58,446 nucleotides of DNA. Origin: Solirubrobacter phytolaccae (lineage in GTDB: Bacteria > Actinomycetota > Thermoleophilia > Solirubrobacterales > Solirubrobacteraceae). This document shows, one piece after another, positions 44,360-53,050 of the stretch. Where the stretch lies: positions 1 to 58,446 of the forward strand of contig NZ_JAPDDP010000047.1 in the NCBI RefSeq assembly GCF_027587195.1, written 5' to 3'. The notes under the pieces were generated by a model. The model saw only the letters and a list, made by a program, of their open reading frames with translations. It did not search any database and had not been told where the DNA came from. Within the stretch, counting starts at the first letter, position 1; each line of letters begins with the position of its first letter. The translations under genes and the position numbers were made by a program.

Positions 44360-44863
44360 ATGTCCGTCACCGCCGCGATCGCAGCCAACGAAGAGGCCAT
44401 CACCGCCGAGGCGGGCAACGCCCGCGTGGTCTTCCGGACCGAGGGCGCCTTGGAGGGCCCGACGCTGGTCAAGCTCGTGTCCCGCAACCACACGATCGAG
44501 GTCGACGAGCCCGACGTCCTCGCGGGTGGCGACGCGCACGCCAACCCGGTCGAGTACGCGCTCGCCTCGCTCGCGTCCTGCCAGGCGATCACCTACCGCT
44601 TCTGGGCGGCGAAGCTCGGCATCGCGCTCGACGGGCTCGAGGTCGTGGCCGAGGGCGACCTCGACCTGCACGGCTTCTTCGGCCTGGACTCGGACGCGCG
44701 GCCGGGCTTCACCGGCATTCGGCTCGAGGTCACGCCGCTCGGGCCCGAGTCGCCCGAGCGCTACCAGCAGCTGGCCGACGCCGTGGACGAGCACTGCCCG
44801 GTGCTCGACCTGTTCCGCAACCCGACGCCGGTGGAGCGGCGCCTCGCGGTACCGACGGCCTGA
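44360..44863 (+). CDS. OsmC family peroxiredoxin-like protein
   Basis: 167 residues with GGGAGG 9 bp before the ATG. OsmC fold with the two conserved reactive Cys: C74 in LASCQAITYRFW and C146 in DEHCPVLDLF. These reduce organic hydroperoxides. The motif NPVEYALASLASC is characteristic of the YhfA/OsmC-like branch. The upstream palindrome suggests specific transcriptional control, for example by an oxidative-stress regulator elsewhere. Confidence 0.92.
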   Translation: MSVTAAIAANEEAITAEAGNARVVFRTEGALEGPTLVKLVSRNHTIEVDEPDVLAGGDAHANPVEYALASLASCQAITYRFWAAKLGIALDGLEVVAEGDLDLHGFFGLDSDARPGFTGIRLEVTPLGPESPERYQQLADAVDEHCPVLDLFRNPTPVERRLAVPTA

Positions 44864-44905
44864 TCGCACACCGCCCGGCGGCGTGCGCCTCTAGCATCGT
44901 CGGGG

Positions 44906-45832
44906 GTGGGGCACGACCACGATCATCACGGCCATAGCCACAGCCACGCGCCGTCCGCGGACGCCGATCGCCGCTGGCTGAGCATCGCCCTTGCGCTGAT
45001 CGCGGGGTTCATGCTGGTCGAGGTCGTCGTCGGCATCATCGCCTCGTCGCTGGCGCTGCTCTCCGACGCCGCGCACATGCTCACGGACGCGGGGGCGATC
45101 GGGCTCGCCCTCGTCGCCGCGTCCCTGGCCCGGCGCCCACCGTCCGGGCGCTTCACGTTCGGTCTGGGCCGCGCCGAGATCCTCGCCGCCCAGGCCAACG
45201 GCGCGACGCTGCTCGTGCTGGCCGGGGTGCTCGGCGTCGAGGCCGTGCAGCGCTTCTTCGACTCGCCCGAGGTCGAAGGCGGGCTCGTGATCGTGGTCGG
45301 CGTGCTGGGCGCGCTCGTGAACGTCGCGGCCGCGTGGGCGCTGTCGCGGTCGGAGCGCCGCGGGCTCAACGTCGAGGGCGCGATGGCGCACGTGATCACC
45401 GACCTGTACGGCTCGCTCGCCGCGGTGATCGCCGGCGTGCTGATCGTGACCACGGGCTTCGGCGCGGCCGACGGCATCGCCGCGCTGCTCGTGTCCGCGC
45501 TGATGGTCCGGTCGGGCTGGAGCCTGCTGCGCGACTCGAGCGCGATCCTGCTCGAGGGCTCCCCGCGCGAGATCGACGTCGAGGAGGTCGGCAACGCGCT
45601 CGCGCGAGCCGACGGCGTGATCGAGGTCCACGACCTGCACGTGTGGGAGGTCACGTCGGGCTTCTCGGCGCTCGCCGCGCACGTGCTCGTCCGCGAGGGC
45701 GACGACTGCCACGGCCGCCGGCGTGAGCTCGAGCTGCTGCTCGACGACCGCTTCGGCATCCACCACACGACGCTCCAGGTCGACCACGAGCACCCGGAAC
45801 AGCTGCTGAAGCTGGACAGCGCGTCGGCGTGA
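44906..45832 (+). CDS. cation diffusion facilitator (zinc/cobalt exporter, CzcD/ZitB type)
   Basis: 308 residues, GTG start. A His-rich N-terminus (GHDHDHHGHSHSHA) binds metal. Six membrane helices follow, with the site-A residues in HxxxD form: SDAAHMLTDAGAI (helix 2) and AHVITDLYGSLAAV (helix 5). The cytoplasmic C-terminal domain (~215-308) has DVEEVGNALARADGVIEVHDLHVWEV and closing HHTTLQVDHEH. Exports Zn or related divalent cations. Overlaps the MFS gene by 4 bp. Confidence 0.93.
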   Translation: MGHDHDHHGHSHSHAPSADADRRWLSIALALIAGFMLVEVVVGIIASSLALLSDAAHMLTDAGAIGLALVAASLARRPPSGRFTFGLGRAEILAAQANGATLLVLAGVLGVEAVQRFFDSPEVEGGLVIVVGVLGALVNVAAAWALSRSERRGLNVEGAMAHVITDLYGSLAAVIAGVLIVTTGFGAADGIAALLVSALMVRSGWSLLRDSSAILLEGSPREIDVEEVGNALARADGVIEVHDLHVWEVTSGFSALAAHVLVREGDDCHGRRRELELLLDDRFGIHHTTLQVDHEHPEQLLKLDSASA

Positions 45833-46998
45833 GCGCCGAGGGCGCGGCCGTTCGTGCGGTCTACGCGGCGTTCGCCGTCAACGGCTTCGCGTTCGCCAGC
45901 TGGGCGTCCCGGATTCCGCAGGTCAAGGACCAGCTCGAGCTGAGCGCGGCGGAGCTGGGGTTCGTGCTGTTCGGGATCGCGGTCGGCTCGGTCGTCGGGC
46001 TGCCGCTGTCCGGGCCACTCATCCATCGGTTCGGCTCGCGGCGGGTGGTGATGACGGCGAGCGCGGTCGGGGGGTTCGGGCTGATCGGCGCCGGCGCCGG
46101 GATCGAGGCGGGCGTGCTCCCGGTCGTCGCGGCGCTTGTCCTGACCGGGTACGCGATGGCGAGCTGGGACGTCGGCATGAACGTCCAGGGCGCGCTCGTC
46201 GAACAGCGGATCGGGCGGTCGATCATGCCGCGCTTCCACGCGGGCTTCAGCCTCGGCACGGTCGCGGGCGCGCTCGGCGGCGTGGCGATGGTCGCGCTGG
46301 GCGTGCCCGTCTCCGTGCACCTGGCCGTGGTCGGCGTGGCCGTGACGCTGGGATTGCCGCTCGCCGTCCGCGCGTTCCTGCCCGACCGGGAGGCGCACGA
46401 GGAGCCGACCGACCACGGGATGAAGGCCTGGGGCGAGCGCCGCACGCTGCTCGTCGGCGTGTTCGTGCTGGCGTTCGCGTTCGCCGAGGGCGCCGGGAAC
46501 GACTGGATCGGCGTCGCGTTGATCGACGACTACGGCGCGCACGAGGCGGTCGGCACGCTCGGGCTCGCCGCGTTCCTGACCGCGATGACGATCGTGCGCT
46601 GGATCGGCCCGGACCTGCTCGCCAAGCACGGCCGCGTGAAGGTCGTGCGCGGGCTGGCCGTGATCTCGGTCGCCGGGCTCACGCTGTTCGTCTTCGGACC
46701 CAACGTGGAGACCGCGATCGCCGGCGCCGTGCTGTGGGGCGCCGGGCTCGCGCTCGGGTTCCCGGTGGGGATGAGCGCCGGGGCGGATGACCCGGCGCTC
46801 GCCGCCCCGCGCGTGAGCGTCGTCTCCTCGATCGCCTACTGCGCGTTCCTCGCCGGTCCGCCGGGAATCGGGTTCCTCGGCGAGCACAGCTCGGTGACGC
46901 GGGCGCTGATCGCGGTGATCGTGCTGCTCGGGCTCGCGGCCCTGATCGCCGGGACCGTGCGGCCCCTGGCTAGCTCCCCGCCACCGCCACGACGATGA
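45829..46998 (+). CDS. MFS transporter
   Basis: 389 residues, GTG start overlapping the CDF stop. Twelve hydrophobic segments. The start reads AVYAAFAVNGFAFASWASRIPQVKDQLELS, the hallmark of the FucP/YbjJ-like MFS branch. The loop between helices 2 and 3 has PLIHRFGSRRVV. A putative sugar or drug transporter; the substrate is not evident. Its end overlaps the convergent membrane protein gene by 29 bp. Confidence 0.88.
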   Translation: MSAEGAAVRAVYAAFAVNGFAFASWASRIPQVKDQLELSAAELGFVLFGIAVGSVVGLPLSGPLIHRFGSRRVVMTASAVGGFGLIGAGAGIEAGVLPVVAALVLTGYAMASWDVGMNVQGALVEQRIGRSIMPRFHAGFSLGTVAGALGGVAMVALGVPVSVHLAVVGVAVTLGLPLAVRAFLPDREAHEEPTDHGMKAWGERRTLLVGVFVLAFAFAEGAGNDWIGVALIDDYGAHEAVGTLGLAAFLTAMTIVRWIGPDLLAKHGRVKVVRGLAVISVAGLTLFVFGPNVETAIAGAVLWGAGLALGFPVGMSAGADDPALAAPRVSVVSSIAYCAFLAGPPGIGFLGEHSSVTRALIAVIVLLGLAALIAGTVRPLASSPPPPRR

Positions 46999-47485
46999 CC
47001 AGGATGTAGAGCGCCCAGAAGAACAGGCCGATGCCGACGAGGACCTTGTCGAGCGTGTCCAGCGGCGCGTCGGTCGCCTGGCCGTTGGTGGCGGCCCGGT
47101 GCGCGTCGTTCAGCCGCGACTGCACAGACGGGTACGTGAACAGCGCGACGAACGGGATGATGATCGTCAGCACGAAGTACAGGACGACCGAGAAGCTCTG
47201 CGAACGGGCGCGCTGGGCGTACTTGTCGATGTCCTGCCAGGCCAGGAACAGCATCACGTAGTTGACGATCGGGATGATCATCAGCACGGTGCGCAGCCCG
47301 GGGGAGGGCGGCGGCTGGTTGACCCTGGAGGAGACCTCCTTGGTCGTGTGGTACATCCAGGCGAAGGACCAGAGCCCACCGCTGGCGATCAGCAGCAGGA
47401 TGCACTTCCCCACGCTGCGAATCACCGCGGTGCTCTCGGAACCCTGCGGTTGCTGCGCGTAGCTGTCCGGCATCGCTGTGGTCAT
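46970..47485 (-). CDS. small membrane protein (DUF4234-like), last gene of the eight-gene operon
   Basis: 171 residues. A Gln/Ser-rich N-terminus, then four hydrophobic helices (~24-46, 64-84, 98-122, 146-170). The first reads SVGKCILLLIASGGLWSFAWMYHTTKEVSSR, the pattern of DUF4234-type proteins. Its ATG overlaps the stop of the upstream glycosyltransferase-like gene (ATGA). Role unknown; it might anchor or export the product of the glycosyltransferase operon. Confidence 0.75.
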   Translation of the reverse strand: MTTAMPDSYAQQPQGSESTAVIRSVGKCILLLIASGGLWSFAWMYHTTKEVSSRVNQPPPSPGLRTVLMIIPIVNYVMLFLAWQDIDKYAQRARSQSFSVVLYFVLTIIIPFVALFTYPSVQSRLNDAHRAATNGQATDAPLDTLDKVLVGIGLFFWALYILVIVVAVAGS

Positions 47486-48213
47486 GTGCGCATCAGTACC
47501 GCGCGGGCGTGCTGGTCGTCAAGTTGGCGCGGGAACGCGACCGCGGTGTGCCGGTCCCGGTAGGGCTCGGTCTCGTGCATCGCATTGAAGCCGGCGCCGG
47601 TGATGATGCGCTCGGCGTGGGCGAGGTGCGGCTCGGCCGGGTACACGTCGTGGTGGCGCGGATGGACGACGACGGTGTTGCCTTCGGCGAGCGCGAGCAG
47701 CTGCTGGAGCTCGTGATCCGGGCCGGCGTGGACGACGAGCGTGTGCGGCTGCGACGCGAGCGGCTCACCGGGCGGCGCGTGGGGGAGCGTGAGCGGCTCG
47801 ACCGGCCCGGGCGGGTCGTAGCCGAGCTCCTCCAACTGGTGCACGGTCGCGTACCGCGGGAGCGGCCCGTCGAGCCGCTGCGCGTACACGTCCCAGCGCA
47901 GCCGCCGTGCGATCAGCCGCGCGCTGGGAAGCTCCAGCCCGCACAGCTCGCCGAGCACGCCGCCGGGGAACGCGTCTACGAGCAGCTCATCGGGCTGAAG
48001 GTCGGCGAGGAGCGCCTCGATCCAGCCGCGGAACGCCGCCCGTTCGTGCCCGAGCCGTCTCGGCACGGGGATGACGGGCCGCCCGGCGGTGACCCGCGGG
48101 TCCCGCGCATGGCCCGAGGCCGTGAGCAGCACCGCGTCTTCACGGTCGCCGAGCACCTTGCGCGCCCGCGTGAGATGCCCCAGCCCGCCGCCCAGGGCGT
48201 AGTAGAGGATCAC
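47482..48213 (-). CDS. MGT-like predicted glycosyltransferase (short)
   Basis: 243 residues from the GTG at 48213, overlapping the upstream stop (GTGA). Starts MILYYALGGGLGHLTRARKVL, the GT-B N-terminal nucleotide-independent glycine loop of MGT/MurG-like enzymes. It ends with LVVHAGPDHELQQLLALAEGNTVVVHP and ERIITGAGFNAMHET, the nucleotide-sugar side motif. It is shorter than usual (350-400) because both Rossmann halves are compact. Probably transfers a sugar to the same acceptor as the two GT4 enzymes of the operon. Confidence 0.75.
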   Translation of the reverse strand: MILYYALGGGLGHLTRARKVLGDREDAVLLTASGHARDPRVTAGRPVIPVPRRLGHERAAFRGWIEALLADLQPDELLVDAFPGGVLGELCGLELPSARLIARRLRWDVYAQRLDGPLPRYATVHQLEELGYDPPGPVEPLTLPHAPPGEPLASQPHTLVVHAGPDHELQQLLALAEGNTVVVHPRHHDVYPAEPHLAHAERIITGAGFNAMHETEPYRDRHTAVAFPRQLDDQHARAVLMRT

Positions 48214-49355
48214 GTCGCAGGAAGATAAACGTCCAGGACGTTTAACTTCGTGTGGGTCAGCGCGTCGACGTAGGCGTCGAGCTCCGCGTCGCCGTCGAGG
48301 GTCGTGCGGGCGAGCTGGCGGCAGGCCTCGGCCATGCGGTCGTGCTCGGCGGGCTCGAGGCGGGCGGCGCGTTGGAGGGCCCAGGCGGCGCGGGCCTCGT
48401 CGCCGGGCTCGAACAGGAAAGCGGTCTCGCCGTCGGTGAGCACGTCGGCCATCCCGTCCACGCGCGAGGCGAGCATCGGCACGCCCAGCGCCGCCGCTTC
48501 GACTAGCACGTTCGGCAGGCCGTCGTAGAAGCTCGGGATCGCGAGCCAGTCGCACGCCGCGTACCAGGGCAGCAGCTCGTAGCGGTCCAGGAACGGCAGC
48601 GTCGTCACTTCCAGCTCGCCGTCGTGGTCGGCGAGCCACGCCTCCATGTCCGGCGCCATCCAGCCCGCGAGCAGCAGGTGGAAGCGGTCGGCGACGCCGG
48701 AGCGGGTGAGCGCGTCGAGCAGGAAGACGCCGCCCTTCTTGGCCTTCAGCTGACCGAAGAGTCCGAGCGTGAGCCGGTCGTGCGACGCGCGGAACTCCGC
48801 CGCCTGGGCGAGGTCGGAGGGCGCGAGCGTCCAGTCGCGCTCGATGCCGTTCGGGATCCAGCGCGTGGGCGTGGCCGGGTGCATGGCGGCGATCCGCTCG
48901 ACCTTCGAGCGCGAGTTCGCGATCACGAGCGTGGAGCGGTGCAGCGCCTCGTCGAGGATCGGCCGCCGGCGCGTGGAGAAGACCGCGGCGTCGAAGTCGT
49001 TGCCGCGGATCAGGGTGATCAGGGGCACGCCGAGCCAGGCGGCGAGCACCGGGCCGGCCATGATCGGCCGCGAGCCGCCGAACGCCACCACGTGCGTGTA
49101 GTCGACCGGCCGGGCCTGCAGCGTGGTCCAGGCGCGGTTGAGCGCGTGCGCCGGGTCGTCCTCGATCGGGCACGCGAGGTAGCGACCGCCCGCCTGCTCC
49201 TCGATCGTCCACGCGCGCCCCCGGGCGGTGGGGACGAAGTGCAGGACGTCGACGAGCACGCCGCGCCGGCGCAGCCCGCGCACGATCCGGTCGCACGACT
49301 GCGCCATCCCGCCCCGGCTCGGCGGGTAGGTCTCAGTCAGCCACAGCGCTCTCAC
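48210..49355 (-). CDS. family 4 glycosyltransferase
   Basis: 381 residues, GTG start overlapping the previous stop. GT-B fold: N-terminal MRALWLTETYPPSRGGMAQSCDRIVRGLRRRGV; C-terminal donor domain with LGLFGQLKAKKGGVFLLDAL and the E-x7-E region PSFYDGLPNVLVEAAALGVPMLAS. Retaining enzyme using a nucleotide sugar. The 3' end encodes a perfect 19-bp palindrome. Second of two GT4 genes in the operon. Confidence 0.9.
   Translation of the reverse strand: MRALWLTETYPPSRGGMAQSCDRIVRGLRRRGVLVDVLHFVPTARGRAWTIEEQAGGRYLACPIEDDPAHALNRAWTTLQARPVDYTHVVAFGGSRPIMAGPVLAAWLGVPLITLIRGNDFDAAVFSTRRRPILDEALHRSTLVIANSRSKVERIAAMHPATPTRWIPNGIERDWTLAPSDLAQAAEFRASHDRLTLGLFGQLKAKKGGVFLLDALTRSGVADRFHLLLAGWMAPDMEAWLADHDGELEVTTLPFLDRYELLPWYAACDWLAIPSFYDGLPNVLVEAAALGVPMLASRVDGMADVLTDGETAFLFEPGDEARAAWALQRAARLEPAEHDRMAEACRQLARTTLDGDAELDAYVDALTHTKLNVLDVYLPAT
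48226..48244. repeat. 19-bp perfect palindrome in the 3' end of the GT4 gene
   Basis: TAAACGTCC-A-GGACGTTTA (48226-48244). It lies within the last codons of the GT4 gene (KLNVLDVYLPAT) and 13 bp before the start of the next gene. The same layout (TAAA-N3-CC-A-GG-N3-TTTA) is found at 10265-10283. Could be a terminator or pause hairpin that sets the level of the two last genes. Confidence 0.5.
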
Positions 49356-49696
49356 GAGTCGCCGAAGCCGCCGCCGTCGTCATCGTCGTTGCCCTCGTAC
49401 CAGCGGTAGTCGGTGTCGTTCCAGTACGGGTCCGACGTGCCCCACCAGACCGGCGAGTAGTTGCTCGAGCCGTACCAGCGCTGGCGGGAGCGGATCGCGT
49501 AGGTGGTCGAGGTCTCGTCGAGCGCCGCGTCCTCGGAGCGCTTGGCGACGCACTCGACGCACAGGCCGGCCTGCGTGATGTGCTCGGCGCAGATCCGCCG
49601 CGAGCAGGCGCTGCAGCTCGTGACCGCCGAGTTCGCGCAGTCGCGCAGCGTGAAGAAGCCCCGCTTGCAGGAGCACAGGTCCAGCGCGAAGCTCAC
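49352..49696 (-). CDS. Cys-rich putative zinc-binding protein (B-box-like)
   Basis: 114 residues from the GTG at 49696 (GTGA overlap with the upstream gene). The N-terminal half has nine Cys and one His arranged C-x-C, C, C-x2-C, C-x2-H, C-x2-C (CSCKRGFF, LRDC, SCSACSRRICAEHITQAGLCVECV), fit for one or two zinc sites as in B-box or cross-brace fingers. The C-terminal half is Trp/Tyr/Asp-rich (SPVWWGTSDPYWNDTDYRWYEGNDDDDGGGFGDS). Function unknown; possibly a protein-interaction adaptor for the neighbouring 253-residue protein. Confidence 0.7.
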   Translation of the reverse strand: MSFALDLCSCKRGFFTLRDCANSAVTSCSACSRRICAEHITQAGLCVECVAKRSEDAALDETSTTYAIRSRQRWYGSSNYSPVWWGTSDPYWNDTDYRWYEGNDDDDGGGFGDS

Positions 49697-50454
49697 AGCT
49701 TCTTCCTCCGCACCGGGGCCACGCGCTCGTAGGCGCCGGAGATGAGCTCGATCAGCGACTCGAGCTGGGGGACCGCATCCACCTGCTTGGCGACGAGGGT
49801 GCCGCCGACCGTGACCTTGGTGTGCTTGTCGCTCGGCTTGAGCTTCTGCTTGGGCAGCGGGCGCGACCCGGTGGCGGGCGCGTACAGGCGGTTGGGGACG
49901 GTGAGCGTGACCGTCATCTCCGTCTTCTTCTTGTTCTTGGTCTTGCGCTTGATCTTCCCGCGCGGGTTCTTCTTCTCTTTGAAGGTCGAGCGCACGTGGT
50001 CGATCACCGCGAACTGGAGCTGCGCGCCGTCGGCGAAGCGGGTGCGGACCTGCAGCCAGGCGTCGTCGTAGAAGGTGTCGACGACCTTGCGGTACGCGCC
50101 CTTCTTGTACGGCTCCGAGTGCCGCACGGCCTTCGTCGACACGAGTGGTCCTGTGAGATCGACCCACAGCTCCAGGGGCGCGCCGGGCTCCATGTCCTCG
50201 CGCAGGATCGGCAGCAGCGGGATCGCGAACGTCCGCAGGCCGTTGGGCACGTCGTTCTTGCGCGCGTAGCGGCGCTCGAAGAACCCGCCGCCGCCCGCGC
50301 GGGTCTCGTCGGCCTGGCGGTCGTAGTCGGCGATCGGGCTGAGGAGCGCGAGCCACTCGTCGGGACTGCGCGCGCCGGAGAAGCGGCGGGCGCGGACGAT
50401 GTCCTGCTGCTCCGGGCTGAGGGCGTTGAACGCCTGCTTCACGCGGTTGGCCAC
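49693..50454 (-). CDS. hypothetical protein in glycosyltransferase operon
   Basis: 253 residues, not recognised. The helical N-terminus has NRVKQAFNALSPEQQDIVRARRFSGARSPDEWLALLSP, followed by a Gly-rich loop (AGGGGFFERRYARKND). A beta region (RTFAIPLLPILREDMEPGAPLELWVDLTGP) and a long Lys/Arg-rich segment (FKEKKNPRGKIKRKTKNKKKTEM) could contact membrane or nucleic acid. Starts 16 bp inside the end of the upstream GT4 gene and overlaps the Cys-rich gene by 4 bp. No signal peptide. Confidence 0.65.
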   Translation of the reverse strand: MANRVKQAFNALSPEQQDIVRARRFSGARSPDEWLALLSPIADYDRQADETRAGGGGFFERRYARKNDVPNGLRTFAIPLLPILREDMEPGAPLELWVDLTGPLVSTKAVRHSEPYKKGAYRKVVDTFYDDAWLQVRTRFADGAQLQFAVIDHVRSTFKEKKNPRGKIKRKTKNKKKTEMTVTLTVPNRLYAPATGSRPLPKQKLKPSDKHTKVTVGGTLVAKQVDAVPQLESLIELISGAYERVAPVRRKKL

Positions 50455-51572
50455 GCGGGCATCCTCTCACCGTAAAGCCGTTGGAGTCGAGCCACGCTCG
50501 CGTCCCACGTCAGGTGCGCCTGCACGTGCGCCCGCGCCGCGGCGCCCATCCGCTCCCGCTCCTCGGGGTAGTCGAGCAGGACGCGGATCGCCCGCGCCAG
50601 CTCGCCCGGCCGGTCCGGCGCGACGAGCCGGCCGTGCACGCCGTCCGTGAGCAGCTCGCGCACGGCGGGCAGGTCGGAAGCGACGACCGGCACGCCGGCG
50701 GCCATCGACTCAAGGATCTTCAGCGGCGCGCACCCCTGCACGGCGTTGCGCGAGCAGTCCCGCAGCGGCGCGAGCGACAGCAGCGCGTGGTCGCGCCACG
50801 GCGCGAGCTCCTCCTCGGGCAGCGCGAAGTGCCAGTGCACGCGCGCCTCGATCCCGAGCTTCTCCGCGAGCTTGCGGTACGGCTTGGCGCGGCGCTGGTG
50901 GACCGACGCGCAGATCACGAGGTCCAGCTCCAGCCGGGCGACGGCACGCAGGGCGGTGTCCACGCCCTGCCACGGCTGCAGCGCGCCGAAGTACAACAGG
51001 TAGGGGCGGTCGAGTGCCGGTCGCTCGCTGCGCGGCCGGAGCTCGGCGCCGTTCGGCACCACGTGGGCGGGCACCGGGAGCCGATCGGCGGTCACCTGCG
51101 ACGGCGTGATGACCAGGTCGGCGGCGTGCAGGCAGCGGAGCTCCATCTCGGCGATCTGCTCCAGCAGGGCGTTGGGGATCGCCGGATACAGGAACGGCAG
51201 CTCGATCGACGGCAGCCCGTTGACCTCGTAGACCTTCAGGTGGTCCCCGTCGTGCTCGACGATCGGCAGCCCGCTCCACGGGTCGCGGAAGTGGGCGATC
51301 TCCAGGTCGGGCAGCTCGTCCAGCAGCGCGCTGAGCCGCGCGCCGTAGCCCGCGGCGCGCTCGAGCACGTGGTCGGCCTCGCGCATGTAGCGGACGATCT
51401 CGACGTCGCCCTCGCGCTGGTAGCTCGGCAGCCCTTCGCCGCCGAGCACGTACAGCAGCCCGCCGCCGCTCCGCTCGAACAGGGCCCGGGCGAAGCGGTC
51501 GATGTGGACGGCGCTCCCCTTGCGCGACGGGAAGCGGTCGAACGCGGCGTAGAGCGCCCGCGCGCCCCTCAC
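50439..51572 (-). CDS. family 4 glycosyltransferase
   Basis: 377 residues from the GTG at 51572 (GTGA overlap with the oxidoreductase stop). GT-B fold with N-terminal ALYAAFDRFPSRKGSAVHIDRFARALFE. Donor-site half: RPYLLYFGALQPWQGVDTALRAVA, and the E-x7-E region GCAPLKILESMAAGVPVVASDLPAVRELL. First of two GT4 enzymes here. The sugar and acceptor are not predictable. Confidence 0.9.
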   Translation of the reverse strand: MRGARALYAAFDRFPSRKGSAVHIDRFARALFERSGGGLLYVLGGEGLPSYQREGDVEIVRYMREADHVLERAAGYGARLSALLDELPDLEIAHFRDPWSGLPIVEHDGDHLKVYEVNGLPSIELPFLYPAIPNALLEQIAEMELRCLHAADLVITPSQVTADRLPVPAHVVPNGAELRPRSERPALDRPYLLYFGALQPWQGVDTALRAVARLELDLVICASVHQRRAKPYRKLAEKLGIEARVHWHFALPEEELAPWRDHALLSLAPLRDCSRNAVQGCAPLKILESMAAGVPVVASDLPAVRELLTDGVHGRLVAPDRPGELARAIRVLLDYPEERERMGAAARAHVQAHLTWDASVARLQRLYGERMPAWPTA

Positions 51573-53050
51573 TTCAGTGCCGCGCGCGCGGCTGCATCTC
51601 CCGGTACGCCGTGGACGGCTCCGCCGGGGAACGCGGCGGCGCTCCCGATGAACAGCCCCTTCAAGGGCGTCGAGTACGGCGTGAGCTTCGGCAGCGGGCG
51701 GAACACGACCTGGTGCAGACGATAACTGCCGCCACCGACGTCGCCGCCGACGAGGTTCGGGTTGCGCGCCTCCAGCCCGGCGGGGCTGAGGACGTGCCGC
51801 GCCAGGATGCGGTCGCGGAAGCCCGGCGCGAAGCGCTCGACCTGCGCCTCCATGCGCTCCACCACCAGCGGCGTGTCGCGCTCCCAGTCGACGCCCTGCT
51901 GCGGGCCGTGCGTGTACGCCCAGGCGGTGTGCTTGCCCTCGGGCGCGCGCGTCGGGTCGGCGACGCTCTGCTGGCCGAGCAGCAGGAACGGATGGTCGGA
52001 GAGGCCGTCGTGGGCCTGCTTGACCGAGTGCAGGAACTCGTCCTCGCCGCCCGCGACGTGCACGGTGCCGGCGCCGCTCACGGCGGGGTTCGCCCACGGG
52101 ATCTGCCCGTCCAGGGCCCAGTCGACCTTCACGGTGGAGGCGCCGATGATGTACCGGTTGAGCGCGGTCGAGTACCACTTCGGCAGGTCGGCCATCTTGG
52201 TCAGCGCGCCGGGCATGACGTCGCCGATCACGGTCTTCGCCTCGAACCGCTCGTCCGCGGTCTCGACGCCGGTGACGCGGCCGTTCGCGCTGGTGATGCG
52301 GGTGACGCGCGCGTTGGTGCGGATCTCGCCGCCAAGGCTCTCGAAGTAGCTCACGAGCGCGTCGGTCAGGTGCTGCGCGCCGCCCTTGGGCGACGGCCAG
52401 CCGACCGCGTGGCCGAGCAGGTTCAGGTAGAAGGCGGCGATCGCCGAGCCCGCGCCGTCCGGCGGCGTGTCGCCGTGCATCGCGGCTCCGTAGAGCCACG
52501 CGCGCGAGCCCTGGTCCTCGAACAGGCGCTTGCCGAGGCCGACCGCGCTGCCCGGCAGCAGCCGCGCGAAGTCCAGCAGCCGCAGGGGGCCGGCGCCCGT
52601 CAGCAGCTTGATCGGCCCGCCGACGGGCGGGAAGCCGGTCAGCATCGTCGCCTTCACGGCTTCGAAGTTGTCCAGGAACGGCTTGGCGAACTTGACCCAC
52701 TTGGGACCGTCGACCGGGCCGAGGCTCTCGGCGGTGCGCAGCAGCGAGCCGTAGAGGAGCTTCGCCTCGCCGTTCGGCAGCGGGTGCGCGTACGCGGCCT
52801 CCGGGTGCACCCACTCCAGGCCGTGCTCGGCCAGCGGCATGCGGCCGAACACGGGGGAGGCGGCGCTCGCGGGGTAGACGGAGCTGAACGTGTCGTGCTT
52901 GAAGCCCGGCAGCGTCAGCTCCTCGGTGCGGACGGCGCCGCCCGGTGCGTCCGAGGCTTCGAGGATGAGCACCTGGCGGCCGGCCTCGGCGAGCCGGATC
53001 GCTGCGGCCAGGCCGTTGGGCCCGGCGCCGATGACGACCGCGTCGCTCAC
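51569..53050 (-). CDS. phytoene-desaturase-like FAD-dependent oxidoreductase
   Basis: 493 residues from the GTG at 53050. N-terminal dinucleotide motif DAVVIGAGPNGLAAAIRLAEAGRQVLILEA with the second motif GGAVRTEELTLPGFKHD; C-terminal FAD motif LFIGSAAAFPGGAVHGVPGDAAARAAL. This is the CrtI-like group of actinobacterial NAD(P)/FAD oxidoreductases that act on isoprenoid or other hydrophobic substrates. No crtB or other carotenoid gene is near, so a carotenoid role is not supported. The substrate may be the lipid acceptor that the glycosyltransferases decorate. Confidence 0.88.
   Translation of the reverse strand: MSDAVVIGAGPNGLAAAIRLAEAGRQVLILEASDAPGGAVRTEELTLPGFKHDTFSSVYPASAASPVFGRMPLAEHGLEWVHPEAAYAHPLPNGEAKLLYGSLLRTAESLGPVDGPKWVKFAKPFLDNFEAVKATMLTGFPPVGGPIKLLTGAGPLRLLDFARLLPGSAVGLGKRLFEDQGSRAWLYGAAMHGDTPPDGAGSAIAAFYLNLLGHAVGWPSPKGGAQHLTDALVSYFESLGGEIRTNARVTRITSANGRVTGVETADERFEAKTVIGDVMPGALTKMADLPKWYSTALNRYIIGASTVKVDWALDGQIPWANPAVSGAGTVHVAGGEDEFLHSVKQAHDGLSDHPFLLLGQQSVADPTRAPEGKHTAWAYTHGPQQGVDWERDTPLVVERMEAQVERFAPGFRDRILARHVLSPAGLEARNPNLVGGDVGGGSYRLHQVVFRPLPKLTPYSTPLKGLFIGSAAAFPGGAVHGVPGDAAARAALK

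Noticed and set aside
51569-53050. Carotenoid biosynthesis cluster, from the phytoene-desaturase-like gene
   Set aside because: No phytoene synthase, cyclase or GGPP synthase gene is present in the window; the CrtI-like family is broad.
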